A stretch of 64,000 bases of DNA from the NCBI GenBank assembly GCA_030068075.1, contig CM057833.1, forward strand, positions 47,263,587 through 47,327,586. The letters are read 5' to 3'. The notes beneath the pieces are model-generated. The model was not told the origin of the DNA and searched no databases. It saw only the letters and a program-made list of their open reading frames with translations. Below, piece after piece: positions 1-10,870 of the stretch (position 1 is its first letter; each line of letters begins with the position of its first letter). The position numbers and the translations under genes were made by a program. This stretch comes from Paguma larvata. Lineage: Eukaryota > Chordata > Mammalia > Carnivora > Viverridae.

Positions 1-1224
1 CTGTTAAAACAGTCACAGTAGATGTAAAACCAAAAATAACCTGTTAAATCTGTTCAAAGTAAAAGCTGTTTAGAAAAAAAAAACATACATAGCACTTTAA
101 AATTATCATGAAAATGACTCCCCAGCTGAGGAGGCATGTGCCGTTGTTAGCACAAACAATTTGTCAACACACATTGGTTGTTAGGCTGCTCACAAACCCA
201 CAGTTCTTTCTTCAGGCTCGTGTGCTATCTACCTGAAGGACTGAAAATAGAAATTTGCCATTTGAAAAGGAAGAAAAAAAATGCCATCCACACCATCTTG
301 GAAACAAGGCACAGCCAGCTTCTCCATACGCACTTCTGACCTCAGCCGCTGCTCTCAGGGACCCCGTGAAGAGTTTAGTGTCATTCTGGAACTACAGCAA
401 TTAGGATTACTGCATTGCTAGATGATAAATAAATGAGGTGAAAACTGTTCCGTTGTTCCCTCTGTCACACTGGGCTCTTCCTGCAAACCAGCCCTTTCGT
501 GCCACCGTCTACTAGAGCTCGGAGTCTCAGGGTTAGAAAGAAACATTGCAAGGGCTTCTGGGAGAATCCACTGCCCAAAGCAGTGAAGAGACCTCCCATC
601 GGCCCACCTCCCGTGTAACTCCAACTCACCAGATCTCACATTTGATTTGGATTACACCCCTGCCGAGAACATCAAATCTCAAATGGAGGACCCAGGGGGG
701 CTCAGCGAAAAGGTCACCAGATGCCATCTTAAAGGTCTGCCAGCCTTGGCAGTGACTCCGTGCCACCAGCTTCCAACTGCGCGCCATCTAACAGGCCTCC
801 AACCCTCTGGAGAAGACAGTCTTGAGTGTGCCAAGGCAGTGAATGGGAATCTAATTTCAGTAAATGAAAGCATGTTCTTATTTGGAAGTAATAGTAGATA
901 ATCAACACAACCAGACTTTCCCTTTTTTAAAAAAGACAACAACAAAATAAAAATATAAAATGGGACCGGGGAGGGGAGTGCCGCTGAAAATCTCACCAAA
1001 CTCCATGGGGAAGCTGAATTGTGAAGGCTTTGCTAATGCGGCAAATGTTATTGTGATAAAGTGTGAGAGGTTTTTATTTTTTCTTCTTAGTCTTTTTTTT
1101 TTAACGTCAGAGAGCTATACCATGTATTATTATCATAGAAATTTAGCCTTCAGAAAGATTGTTAAAGTACTGTGATTTAACTCCTAAACCTATGCCCAAA
1201 TCATTTCTTCATCATTGGAATTAC
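1..1224. other. Single-copy DNA, no gene recognised
   Basis: No interspersed repeat or convincing exon is visible. Short open frames occur on both strands (for example 679-999 minus and 647-901 plus) but overlap each other, lack any recognisable domain and look like chance. The moderately GC-rich stretch 540-900 is free of repeats and could be constrained non-coding DNA, but only a cross-species alignment would show this. Confidence 0.5.
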
Positions 1225-1440
1225 AGGAACTAACATTCTAAATGCTTCCTTGTGTCAGCTACCATGTATACATTTACTAAATCCTTCCGTGTTATGTAAT
1301 CATTTTGAAAAGTAGGTATTTTATCACCATCGTGCAGATGAAAAACTCAATGATCAGAGAGGTTCAGCGCATTACTCAAGGCCACGTTGCAAACAGAGAC
1401 CTGAGACTCATTTCCAGGACTGTGTGGCTCTAAAGCACAT
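1225..1440 (-). mobile_element. MIR SINE, antisense
   Basis: The stretch reads as an antisense MIR: a region like the MIR tail complement (TTACTAAATCC, GTTATGTAATCATT, GTAGGTATTTTATCACCAT), then the core complement CAGATGAAAAACTCAATGATCAG and a degenerate CAAGGCCACGTTGC. It is an old, diverged, inactive copy. Edges are approximate. Confidence 0.6.
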
Positions 1441-1495
1441 GCCCCTTCCTTTGCATTACTCCTCAATTTTCTACCCACGATATACAAACTGTTTT

Positions 1496-1713
1496 TTTTT
1501 TAATTTTTTTAACGTTTATTTATTTTTGAGAGACAGAGCGTAAGCAGGGGAAGGGCAGAGAGAGAGGGAGAGAGGCAGACGCAGAATCTGAAGCAGGCTC
1601 CAGGCTCTGAGCCATCAGCACAGAGCCCGACGCGGGGCCCGAACTCACAGACCGTGAGATCACGACCTGAGCTGAAGTCGGCTGCTTAACTGACTGAGCT
1701 ACCCAGGCGCCCC
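1496..1713 (-). mobile_element. Felid tRNA-Lys-derived SINE (SINEC_Fc-like), antisense
   Basis: On the plus strand it begins with a T-rich tail and TTTATTTATTTTTGAGAGAC, passes through a GA-rich middle and ends in the head complement GAGCTACCCAGGCGCCCC. It is flanked by a perfect 13-bp target-site duplication TACAAACTGTTTT at 1483-1495 and 1714-1726, so this is one intact, fairly young insertion. The frame 1520-1732 is only SINE sequence. Confidence 0.95.
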
Positions 1714-1726
1714 TACAAACTGTTTT

Positions 1727-3175
1727 AAGCAACAGGATTTTTATTCTCTTTTAACATGCTAATAAAAAGGAACATCCATCAAGGCATCTAGTCTGTCTTC
1801 CCAGCTAGACTGAAGTCCCTCTACAGGACCTGAAGTGGCTGACATTCAGTTTTGGTTTGTCAACTTCCCAGGCGCACAGACTTCAGTATATCCCCGGAGT
1901 TATTCGCGAAGTATCCCACTTCTTTCTTCATCACATGGCACCAAATTCTGACATCAGTGAAAACAACTCAAGTTGATTTCTCATGGCAGAGTAAAATCAA
2001 AGGGTTATTTTAGATGCAAAACGAGCAGCCAGTCCAATCCACAGTCGTTCTTTGGTGCCATGTACTTTCAGCTTGTAGCAATGACACCCCAGCACACCTT
2101 ACTCTTCTGTGCTCTTCTTCCTTCACTTACATGCAGCTGTCCAGCACGAGGTACCTATTTACATTGTGAATGTTTTCTTCTATTTGAATTGTCTTTAAGG
2201 TATGACTACTATCTTATTAATCTACTGGGCATCCAATGGACTGTGTGATCTTTAAATTTAGGAAAAACTGTGTGGTAAGGGAAAAAAATAGAAGTATGTA
2301 AAAAAGGAGATCATAGAGGTATTTCAAACCAAACCGGCTGAAGGAGGATGGAAATGATTCCATGAAAGTATTGACCAAGAGGAAGAAACTAGAAAAAGCA
2401 GCCAGAAATACTCTGAGAAACTGCAACCTTAGAGGCACAGAGTAGACAGAAATAGAAAGTGTGCTCCAAAAGACAAGCAGGAAGTACAGGCTTATACAGG
2501 CGAAACCCACAAGATTGTATAGCTTGTTTCGAAGAAATTATGATTGGTGCAGACAGAGTTAAAGGAATATGTAAGTGGCCGTTTATGTAACAGCTATCAC
2601 ATTATATCTATTTCAGTCCGGTGATGAAGAGTGTGTCCCAGAAGGTGGTGAAGGTGCAATTGTCAAGTTGTAATTGACTGAAATCAAAAGTCCCTGGCGT
2701 TCCAGAAATTGAAACAGGAGACAGGACAGAGGCCTGGCTTTGTTAATATCCTCCCCTCCCTGTTTTCAATGTTTCTCTTTGCAATGCCTACTTCACTTTG
2801 GAATCTTCTTCCACAAAGGAATTGACACAACAGATGCAGTTGAAAGAGGAAAGAGGAGGTGGGAAAATACTCTGGATAGGATGAAGGGCTGGTACTTGCA
2901 GACAAGGTAGTGACTTCTAATCTTTGAACCTCAGACCACCTGCGGTGCATCATAATCAAGTAAGGTGCTGGATAATGAAACACAACTTGGATCACTCTGA
3001 CCCCCATTGAATAGGGATTTCTCAAAACAGGACAAGAAAATCTGGATTCTTAGTGAACATCTCAAATGATTCCTGTGTACACTAAAGTTTGAGAAGCAGA
3101 GAGAATGAAACAGCATAGAGAACGAAAAAGAAAGCCTTTTCCAAAATTGTGCAAAATTAACCCTTAATCACAAGC
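1727..3175. other. Single-copy DNA, no gene recognised
   Basis: No interspersed repeat stands out. Minus-strand frames at 2217-2510 and 2684-3025 have no domain, no signal I can name and no exon-like splice context, so I treat them as chance. Confidence 0.45.
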
Positions 3176-3385
3176 CGTATAGTACAGTGGTAAGGGACAT
3201 GAATTATCTGTCCCATGGACCTGATCCTGAATCCTAGCCTCAGATGTCATTTGACTTTGGCAAGTTATTTCACATCTCTGATTTTCAGTTTCTCATCTGT
3301 GAGATTAGAAAAATAATTCTTATCAATGTAAGATGGACAAATTGTGTAGCGCTGAGCCTGGATCTCAGTCAGACCTTGACAAATG
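3176..3385 (+). mobile_element. MIR SINE, sense
   Basis: Diverged sense MIR: ATAGTACAGTGGTAAGGGACATGAA head, TTTGACTTTGGCAAGTTATTTCACATC core and CAGTTTCTCATCTGTGAGATTAG tail-proximal part. Ancient and inactive. Confidence 0.7.
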
Positions 3386-4119
3386 GTAATTTTATGTTAG
3401 TCCTAAATTAGAGTGCTATCTCCTTTATGAATACCTCCATCATCACCCAAGTACAGAAGGGACGTTTTTTCCTGTGGACCCTCAGAACTTTCTTTACTGA
3501 TAAGCAACACTAAAGTTCAAAAGATCAAAGTTTTATAGTACAAAGGACTGGAGGAAACTTTATTTCAACAGGTGAAAAGAGAAACAGTCCATGTAATCTC
3601 TCTGACCACCTTGGTGGTCAGTTTACTAGCAACAGTGAATCTAAGTTCTAGAAATCGTCCACTTTAAAAAAAACAAAGATTAATTAGTATTAAAATCTGC
3701 TTTTATTAAGCATAATTCTTCAGAATCACTTTTTTTAATTTTACGGGGGAAAAAAACCCTGAAACATTGTGTCATCACGATGTCCTCAGGTGGATGCTAC
3801 GCAGGAGTTTTGCAGACTGCGCCGTTTTTAAATCTTTGAGCCAGCCCTTACCAGCTGCAAATTTAATGTCCTTTGCACTTGGGTTCTAGTCTGTTTTACT
3901 TTTTCAAGTCTAAGCAAAATGATGGTGCAACTGGCTGCCTTTTCCCCAATTATCTCGGTGCTTTAAGGCACAGTTTCTGAGCCAGGACTTCTGTGCACAC
4001 TGCGAGACAATGCAACACAAACCGTTCTCTCTCTGGACCACCCCCTGGGGACATTCACGTGGTCTCTGGGAATGGGGAGTGATAATTACTGCTATGTTAT
4101 TTTGTTTAATTAGGTTGCA
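3386..4119. other. Single-copy DNA with a 20-bp palindrome
   Basis: No repeat family is recognised. It holds a perfect 9-bp-arm inverted repeat at 3602-3621 and a repeat-free block around 3860-4110 that resembles conserved non-coding DNA in composition. No coding exon is visible. Confidence 0.4.
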
Positions 4120-4388
4120 CTAAATCCAGGGTATCAGGAGATCATGGATTTAAAAAGTGCACTAGAGGGAAGAAGGAGAGGAAGTTTAGGGCAGTGAAAA
4201 CACAGGTGATTGTGCGGCGTGGACGTGAGCTCACCCACTGTAACAAATGTACCACTCTGGTGGGAGAAGTAAAAATGGAGAAGGCTGTGCATATGTGAGG
4301 GCAGAGGGTGCATGTGGTATCTGTATCTTCCTCTCAATTTTGCTGTGAATCACACTGCTCCAAAAAAATTAAGTTAAAAAAAAAAAGT
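4120..4388 (+). mobile_element. L1M-type LINE-1 3' UTR fragment, sense
   Basis: Recognisable old L1 3' UTR text in the sense direction: GTTTAGGGCAGTGAAA, TGTAACAAATGTACCACTCT, TCTTCCTCTCAATTTTGCTG and an A-rich end at about 4370-4387. The same family appears antisense at 33777-34400. Non-functional fragment. Confidence 0.75.
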
Positions 4389-4520
4389 TTACTACACAAA
4401 TATAAACATGTGCTTTCTCAAAATTATAAGCGGTTAAATTAAATGTGGCAAGGTGCTATAGTATCTCTTTATAGAAAATTTCTATATACGTACAGGAACT
4501 TTTGTTTTGCTTTTTCATTG

Positions 4521-4746
4521 TTTGTTTGTTTGTTTTAATGTTTATTTATTTTTGAGAGAGAGAGAGACAGAAACAGAATGTGAGCAGGGGAGGGGCAGAG
4601 GAAGAGCGAAACACAGAATCTGAAGTAGGCTCCAGGCTCTGAGCTGTCAGCACAGAGCCTGATGTGGGGCTTGAACCCATGAACCATGAGATCATGACCT
4701 GAGCCTAAGTGGGACCCTTAACCGACTGAGCCACTCAGGTGCCTTC
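4521..4746 (-). mobile_element. Felid tRNA-Lys-derived SINE, antisense
   Basis: T-rich (GTTT)n start, TTTATTTATTTTTGAGAGAG, GA-rich middle, GAGCTGTCAGCACAGAGCC, and head complement ACTGAGCCACTCAGGTGCC. It sits at the edge of an old antisense L1. I do not see a clean target-site duplication. Confidence 0.9.
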
Positions 4747-4754
4747 CCCTTTTT

Positions 4755-4995
4755 TTTAATGTTTAAATTTTGTTTTTCTTTTAAACCAAAATAGGATTAT
4801 ACAGTTTTGTAATCTTTTAAAAGAATTTCCAGTCCATAATATAATATGGATATCTTTCAACACCGATACTTATGTCTCCATGAGAACATTTAAATATCTA
4901 AACAGTGTTTCGTTGCATGGATATACAGTTTATTTAGCTAGTCCTAGTTTGTTGAATGAACATTTACCATTCCGCCATTTTTACTAATTTAAACC
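4755..4995 (-). mobile_element. Ancient L1M fragment, antisense, first part
   Basis: Diverged antisense L1 near the ORF2 end: AAAATAGGATTATACAGTTTTGTAATC, a long AT-rich run, GTTGCATGGATATACAGTTTATTTAGCTAGTCC and GTTGAATGAACATTTACC. The same old element seems to resume at 5460-6490 after an inserted repeat. Confidence 0.55.
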
Positions 4996-4999
4996 TTGC

Positions 5000-5445
5000 T
5001 GCCCTCCTGGCCACGTTCCTCTGCCGCCAGTTCCTTGCTTCCTTCCTCTACTTAGGAAGCTGATCTGTGTGGACGAATGATCTGCTCTGATGCCTTCTGA
5101 TTCTGGCTGGTTTTGGCCAGTGGGTGGTCCTGGCAGGAGATGACTCTGTCCCTGCAAGGTTGCCTTAAGTTCCTTGTGTTTCTTGCCCGGAGGTCACATT
5201 TCCCAAGGTGGCCTGAGCTATGGTGTGTTCCCTCCCCAGCCACATTCCCCCCATCTCATCTCGGCAGACTGAGGAGCACTCACAACTTTGTCTCAGCTAG
5301 CCTGTGGTTCTTGCCCAACACCTTGCGATTCCCTCTTATAAATGACGCCCTTCTCGAATCATCCTAATTTGAGTTATGCGAATCATCCTAATTTGAGTGA
5401 TGTAATCTGTTTTCTACTGGACCCAGGCTTATATATTATTACTTA
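5000..5445 (+). mobile_element. Interspersed repeat of uncertain family (LTR-like)
   Basis: It separates two parts of one old L1, so it is itself an insertion. The text CTTGTGTTTCTTGCCCGGAGGTC and the AATTTGAGTGATGTAATCTG end resemble an old mammalian LTR-like repeat I cannot name with certainty. It contains a 24-bp tandem duplication at 5355-5402. The opposed frames 5052-5243 (minus) and 5113-5367 (plus) lie in it and are not genes. Confidence 0.4.
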
Positions 5446-5718
5446 AATTTAAAAAGTGAAACTATCTATCCATCTATAATTGTTCCTACGGAGTTGAGTC
5501 ACAGAGACTTTATGCCAAAGTACATGCACTTTTAAGGCTTTTGATATATATACTTAAAAACCAATAGCATAGGAGTACTCTTTTTTTCAAAATCCTTGTC
5601 AACCCTGGATATTTCCATTATAAAATCATTTCTAGTTTTATTGGTAAAAATAATGTCTCATTGCTGTTTAAATTTTTTTCATTACCACTCAGGTTGAATC
5701 TCCCTCACCCCCGTCGCA

Positions 5719-5931
5719 CATATATTTAATGCTTATTTATTTTGGGGCGGGGGAGAGACAGAGAGAGACCAAAGGCAGGGGAGGGGGGAGAGAGAACTCC
5801 AAGCAGGCTCCATGCTGCCAGCACAGAGCCCACCGTGGGGCTCAGTCCCACAAACCATGAAATCATGACCTGAGCTGAAATCAAGTTGGTTGCTTAACCG
5901 ACTGAGCCACCCAGGCGCCCCTCCGGGTATT
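5719..5931 (-). mobile_element. Felid tRNA-Lys-derived SINE, antisense, inside old L1
   Basis: Starts TTTAATGCTTATTTATTTTGG, continues GA-rich, and ends ACCGACTGAGCCACCCAGGC plus GCCCC. A clean duplication of the target is not visible. Nested in the L1M fragment. Confidence 0.9.
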
Positions 5932-6249
5932 CAAGTTTATTTCTTCTTTTGTGAATGGCTGACCTACATCTTTTGCTAGTTTATGAAACTTGCTGCTTGT
6001 CCTTTTCCTATTGATTTGCAAGAGCTCTTTATACGGCAAGAAGAATAGCTTTCCCCTGTCATATATGTTATAGTGTTCTGTTTGTCTTTTACTTTTTATT
6101 CTGTTTTATGAAATACAGATTTTTCAAATGGTAAAGTACCAACTTTTACCGCATAGTCTCACTATTTAGGATCGATGGGCACCTATTTTTTTTATAACAT
6201 CCATTTGGCATTCATTCACGTAATGTCATATACTCTTACTTAAGGTTTT

Positions 6250-6451
6250 TGTTTGTTTTTTAAGAGAGAGAAAAAGAGAGCATGAGTACGAGTGGGGGGG
6301 AGGCAGAGAGAGAGGGAGAGAGACAATCTTAAGCAGGCTCCATGCTCAGCAAGGAGTCTGTCTCAGGGATCAATCCCGTGGCCCTAGGATCATGACCTGA
6401 GCCGAAATCAAGAGTCAGATGCTCAATTGCCTGAGCCACCCAGGCATCGCC
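6250..6451 (-). mobile_element. Felid tRNA-Lys-derived SINE, antisense, inside old L1
   Basis: Diverged SINE with GAGCCACCCAGGCATCGCC head complement. Perfect 15-bp target-site duplication CTTACTTAAGGTTTT at 6235-6249 and 6452-6466 fixes the edges. Confidence 0.93.
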
Positions 6452-6517
6452 CTTACTTAAGGTTTTATGCCTATGTCCAAAATAGTATCTCATGCTTCTT
6501 TATATGCCTCACAGTGC

Positions 6518-6518
6518 C

Positions 6519-6564
<46 letters not shown>

Positions 6565-6577
6565 TAATAGTAATAAA
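6518..6577. repeat. (AAT)n microsatellite
   Basis: About 15-20 copies of the AAT/TAA trinucleotide ending in AAAATAATAGTAATAA. Likely length-polymorphic. Confidence 0.95.
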
Positions 6578-6830
6578 CAACCCATTGTAAGAGATTAATA
6601 AACAGCTTAATGCAGTAAAGAGGCATAAGAGAAGTATGATTTTAACATATTACTCCATCACTTTGAACTTGTGAAAATGGAGATAAAAGTGTGCACTCTA
6701 AATTTGCTCTGTTTTAAAGAAAGATGGAGTCCGTGGATACTAATATTTTATGTTGATTATATAGCAAGAAAAGCAATAAACAAAGATAAGGTCGTATGAT
6801 CAGTTATTTCTTAAAAGAAAAGAAGTAGGG

Positions 6831-7044
6831 GGGCAGCTGGGGGCCCAGTCCGTTGGGCGGCCGACTTCGGCGCAGGTCATGATCTCACGGTCTGTGGGTT
6901 TGAGCCCCGCGTCGGGCTCTGTGCTGACAGCTCAGAGCCTGGAGCCTGCTTCGGATTCTGCGTCTGCCTCTCTCTCTCTGCCCTTCCTCTGCTCATGCTC
7001 TGTCTCTCAAAAATAAATAAACGTTAAAAAAAAAAAAAAGAAAA
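6831..7044 (+). mobile_element. Felid tRNA-Lys-derived SINE, sense
   Basis: Head GCAGCTGGGGGCCCAGTCC (diverged), CGACTTCGGCGCAGGTCATG, GTCGGGCTCTGTGCTGACAG, CT-rich middle and AAAAATAAATAAACG tail. 13-bp target-site duplication AAAAGAAGTAGGG at 6818-6830 and 7045-7057. Confidence 0.95.
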
Positions 7045-7101
7045 AAAAGAAGTAGGGTACTTGAATTCATAAATTACAAAGTTTATCCAGGTTTTATATA
7101 G

Positions 7102-7655
7102 AGACTATAACTGGTCATTGCTACAGTCTCCTGCATGGATTACCATAAGGACTCTCTAAATGGTCTCTCTGTTTTTACTCATGTCTCTTCCAATTTTCCT
7201 CTACACAGCAGCCAGAACCATCCCTTAGAAAGCCTAGGTTGGACTATGACTTCTGCTGCTCATAATATTCTAATGGCTTCCCATCCTACCCAGAACAAAT
7301 CCTAAGTTCCTACCATGGCCCACAGGCTCCATGATCTGGGCCTGTGGGCCTCTCTGACCTCCTTTCCTATCCCCTGTCCCCTTGTTCGCTCTGCTGCACC
7401 AACATTGGCCTCCTGGCTCCTCCCTAAACATGCCACGAGGCTTTCTATTGGCTGTTCCTTCTGCCCACAATGCTCTTTCCTTGGGTATTTGCATGGAGGC
7501 ACCAGGAGCAGGGTGGACACCTGCGGTGTCACTTGGTACAGGCTGAACCTCATAGGCAGGAAAGCAGCAGCTACGAGGGTGCCCTGGTCTCTGGGTGCTG
7601 TGCTCCTGGAAAACTGTGTCCTCTCACTTTTTACGAAGTGAGCATAGGTGGCCTT

Positions 7656-7694
<39 letters not shown>

Positions 7695-8165
7695 TCTGCT
7701 TGGGCTCCAGGTGGTCAGTTTAGGTGCTGTTTGTAGCAGGTGCTGGGAAAGCCAAATGTCTACTATTGGAGAACTTGGACCTCGTAGGAAGCTGCAGCCT
7801 CATCTTCTGAGGCAGGAGCAAGAAAAAGAAACTAAAACTTCTAGTTTTATGAAAAGTTGAAATCTGATGAGCCACGCCCCCCAGGATTAAGTTGGACCAG
7901 TCTTACTGCTAACTAACCATTGATTAATTCTGGCTCTTGTCTCAGTTCAAATGCCATTTGCCCCAAGAGGCCTCGTGAGAACACCCTTGGTGACTTGATA
8001 TACTGTTATGATCCTCCTCTATTTTTCCTCATTTGAATGGTCATTATTCATATGTTTACTATAGGTCCCTCATCATTAGGGGGGGGCCCCCCATCATTTA
8101 GGTACATTGCTGTATTCCCAAGGCTTGGCACTCAGTAGATGCTCAGTTAATGTTTGTGGAAAGGA
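7102..8165 (+). mobile_element. L2 LINE 3' region, sense, split
   Basis: Strong match by eye to the mammalian L2 3' end: CACAGCAGCCAGAACCATCC, CTAATGGCTTCCCATCCTACC, TTGTTCGCTCTGCTGCACC, GGCTGTTCCTTCTGCCCACAATGCTC, then after an interruption of about 400 bp (roughly 7510-7920) ATGCCATTTGCCCCAAGAGGCC and the terminal TTGGCACTCAGTAGATGCTCAGTTAATG. The frames at 7302-7691, 7315-7641 and 7470-7736 are L2, intervening and CA-repeat sequence, not genes. Confidence 0.8.
7656..7692. repeat. (CA)n microsatellite
   Basis: About 18 CA units in the stretch that splits the L2 copy. Translates to His-Thr or Val-Cys runs in false open frames. Confidence 0.97.
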
Positions 8166-8890
8166 TACTGATCCATATATGCATCAATTTCTAAAGCTGT
8201 TAACATGAGCACTTTTAAAAAGTTCAAGAAAGTAAAAAAACCCAAAACGATGTATTAATATGAAGTGCTTTGAGGGAATAAAAAAATGACAGAATCTGGG
8301 CTCCAGGAGAGTCATGTGGGAAAATACCAAAACTTTATATTTCTAGGCTACAAATATCAACACACATTATTACAAATATTTGCTGCCCTTTCCCATAAAA
8401 ATTTGCAGTCAGCTTCCCCTGTGTTTAGCAATGCCCTATCAACAGCAATGCAACTCTGGAATGAAGTACTTTGGGTCATTGATTCTTGGCATTGGAAGGA
8501 AGCGTAGAGGCCAGCTTTATTCACGGGAAGCATCTCAACTCACAGGCATTTCTTGAAATGGACCCAATTCCTCTTTTATTTAATGACTCAATCCCCAGAT
8601 TCTATAAATGTTCCCCCAGGCCACATTTCACACCCTAGATTTTCCATCATGCAGCACCTTTCGCGCCTGCACTTTTAGTGTGCCAGGGTCCCTCCTAAAA
8701 TGTGGCCTGCAGAAGCACAGTACTGCACAGGTGGCATGTCCTGTCCTGAATAGAGTGGGGCTCCCACATCCCGCTCTGTGGATACTCAGCTCATGCCGAG
8801 CTCAAACCCAAGTGCAGAGGGGAAAACACTCCATTTTCTCCTCTACTCTGCTACTACCACACACTTCTGGTCACCATGCATGTGGGTTTT
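8166..8890. other. Single-copy DNA, no gene recognised
   Basis: No repeat family recognised. The overlapping plus-strand frames 8608-8982 (124 codons) and 8778-8987 have no domain, and 8608-8982 runs into the neighbouring LTR-like repeat. I do not call them genes. Confidence 0.45.
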
Positions 8891-8894
8891 CCCA

Positions 8895-9725
8895 CACCAA
8901 GCAATTCTTCAACACCGGCTGGGTATCCCTACAATGCAATTCGGTTCTGACTATGTCTACCTATATAGATATCTGGAGTTAGCATAGACCCCATGCATTA
9001 AGGGCTCATTCTCAGGAGACTGCCCCACTCCCTTTAGACATCAATGAGAAGTCCAGGTCATTACCTGTGTTTCTGATAGACTCACTATAAACCAGGGTTC
9101 TTACAACCCCCTCCTCAGGTTTGATTAGTTTGCTAGAGCAGCTCACAGAACTCAGGAAACAGTTTACTTAACCAGATGATTGATTATAAAAGGATATAAC
9201 TCAGGAACAGCAAACGGAGGAGATACACAGGGCAAGTTATCCGGGAAGGGGCATGGAACATCCGTACCCCGTCCAGGAACACCACCCTCCCGGCACATTG
9301 ATGTGTTCAGCCACCTGGAAACTCTCTGATTTCCATACTTGTGAGACTTTTAGGGAGGTTTCATCATGTAGTTATGCTCAATCATTAAATCAGTCTCCAG
9401 CCCCTCGCCCCTCCCCAGAAGATGGAGGGTAGGGCTGAAAGTTCTGTTTTTAATCATGGCTTGGTCTTTCTGGTGACCGGCCTCCATCCTGAAGCTTTCC
9501 AGAAGCCCATTGAGAGTATCCTCATGGGAACGGAGACACCACATCACCCAGGAAATGCCAAGGAACTTAGGAGCTTTGTGTCAGCAACCAGAATAAAGAC
9601 CAAATACTAGAACAAAAGATGGATCTGGTGCTCTTGTTATCTCCTAGGAACCTGCAAGGGGTTTAGCAGCTCTGTGTCAGGACCTGGGAGCAGAGACCGA
9701 CATATATATTTTCTATTGTTTCACA
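8895..9725. mobile_element. LTR-like interspersed repeat, family not certain
   Basis: I recognise text that recurs in mammalian genomes: AGGAGACTGCCCCACTCCC, TTTGATTAGTTTGCTAGAGC, AGCTCACAGAACTCAGGAAA, TTATAAAAGGATATAACTC, GGTCTTTCTGGTGACCGGCC, CCAAGGAACTTAGGAGCTTTG and ATATATATTTTCTATTGTTTC. The set of motifs in this order marks a dispersed repeat, probably an endogenous-retrovirus-type LTR. No viral coding sequence is present. Confidence 0.55.
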
Positions 9726-10340
9726 AGTGAAATCCAGACACTTATTCCATAGAAACATTTACATGTACCCTTATCTAAGCAATGACTTTGCAGATATCTC
9801 TGTTGATTTCATCTTGTTGGTTTTACCTCATTTTCCTGCCAGAGCTTTCCAGCATTCTTCCTATATGTTTACTGAAGTGATTTGTTTGTCTTCCTTCAGT
9901 TATGGATTTAAAACTGTTGACTAAGTACAGGGTTACACACAAATCCTCTCAACCTCCCCACCTCCAACACATAGTGTTGATGTCAATTGTTCAATCACCA
10001 CCATGTTGGCATACTCTGATTTTAGTCAACAGGTACCAACCCTTAGTGACCATCACTTTCATGTTTTGTTTTCGCAACTAATATATTTAACTCTTTGGCC
10101 TGCAGTTTTGGCAGGGGTGGTCCACAAGCCTCAGGTTTTGTGGTTTTATTGTCTACTTTTATCTCCTTTCAGAAAATGGGAATATTTGTCTCCTGTCAGT
10201 TGGCATTATCTTCTTCTCCAGGAGCTACGGAAGATTACTCCTCAGAGTTCCATAGTAACATCTGCATGAAGCTTTAGCAACACGTGCCTTTAGACTTGAA
10301 TTTAAAGCAACTAAGTATTGTCTTTCTCGCTCTTTATTTT
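9726..10340. other. Single-copy DNA, no gene recognised
   Basis: Short plus-strand frames (9727-9924, 10003-10269, 10095-10277) overlap in different registers. No domain or conserved motif is visible. Confidence 0.4.
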
Positions 10341-10344
10341 TCTT

Positions 10345-10870
10345 GGCATCCACTATACTCTAGTTCATTTATTAGGCATTTTGTATTCAGTGCTGAGGGT
10401 GCAGTTGTGCGCACAGGATTTACAGTTAAATGGAGGAGCCAGAAATGCATAGGAAATCATCATAGAATGTAATAGTCCTTTAAGGTTGCTATGGAAGCCC
10501 ACAAGGTGGGGGGGGGTCAGTGACTCCATGGCTCAAGATGGTGGCACCTGATTAGATCTGCATTTTAGAAAGATGATGCTTGCCTTACTTGAGAAGTGGG
10601 CTTCTCAAACTGTACTGTTGCTTAGGAGTCACCTGGGAGTTGACAAAAATGCAGATTCTGGCTCACATGTCTGGAGAGGGGCCTGGGGTTCTGCATCTAA
10701 CCGGTTCCCAGGTGAGGCTGATGCTGGTTTTCTGTGGACTACCCTTTAGATGAGTGGATTAGAGTAAGTAGAGAGAAAGAGTGGGTTGGAAGCCTGCTGG
10801 GGTAATATGGGAGGCAAACGATGATGGCAAAACTCAGGAACACTTGTTTTACTCTTTGAAGCCTACAGAC
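10345..10870 (-). mobile_element. L2 LINE 3' region, antisense, interrupted by MER5A
   Basis: Antisense L2 signatures: TCATTTATTAGGCATTTTG, CAGTGCTGAGGGTGCAGTTG, GATCTGCATTTTAGAAAGATGATGC and, after the MER5A, AGTGGGTTGGAAGCCTGC with a degenerate GGCAAACGATGATGGC. Diverged and inactive. Edges approximate. Confidence 0.5.
10593..10750 (+). mobile_element. MER5A-like hAT DNA transposon remnant
   Basis: Matches the MER5A layout: GGCTTCTCAAACTGTACTGT start, AGGAGTCACCTGGGAG, AAAAATGCAGATTCTGG, GGGGTTCTGCATCTAACCGG, TTCCCAGGTGAGGCTGATGCTGG and TGTGGACTACCCTTT end. Non-autonomous hAT-Charlie relic inside the L2. Confidence 0.75.

Larger units (their letters stand above)
5460..6490 (-). mobile_element. 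Ancient L1M fragment, antisense, second part
   Basis: Antisense ORF2 3' region: CCTTGTCAACCCTGGATATT, TTATTTCTTCTTTTGTGAATGGCTGACC, TTGATTTGCAAGAGCTCTTTATAC, CTTTTACTTTTTATTCTG. Two younger SINEs (5719-5931 and 6250-6451) interrupt it. Inactive. Confidence 0.65.

Noticed and set aside
7302..7691. 129-codon minus-strand frame
   Set aside because: Made of an antisense L2 copy, an intervening stretch and a GT repeat (the Cys-Val run).
8608..8982. 124-codon plus-strand frame
   Set aside because: Runs into the LTR-like repeat from about 8895, no domain, and a second frame overlaps it.
8895..9725. Provirus with viral genes
   Set aside because: Only LTR-like sequence is visible. No gag, pol or env-like frame is present here or beside any MaLR LTR.
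10003..10277. Overlapping frames resembling membrane proteins
   Set aside because: Hydrophobic translations arise from T-rich DNA in two registers; no start context, no domain.
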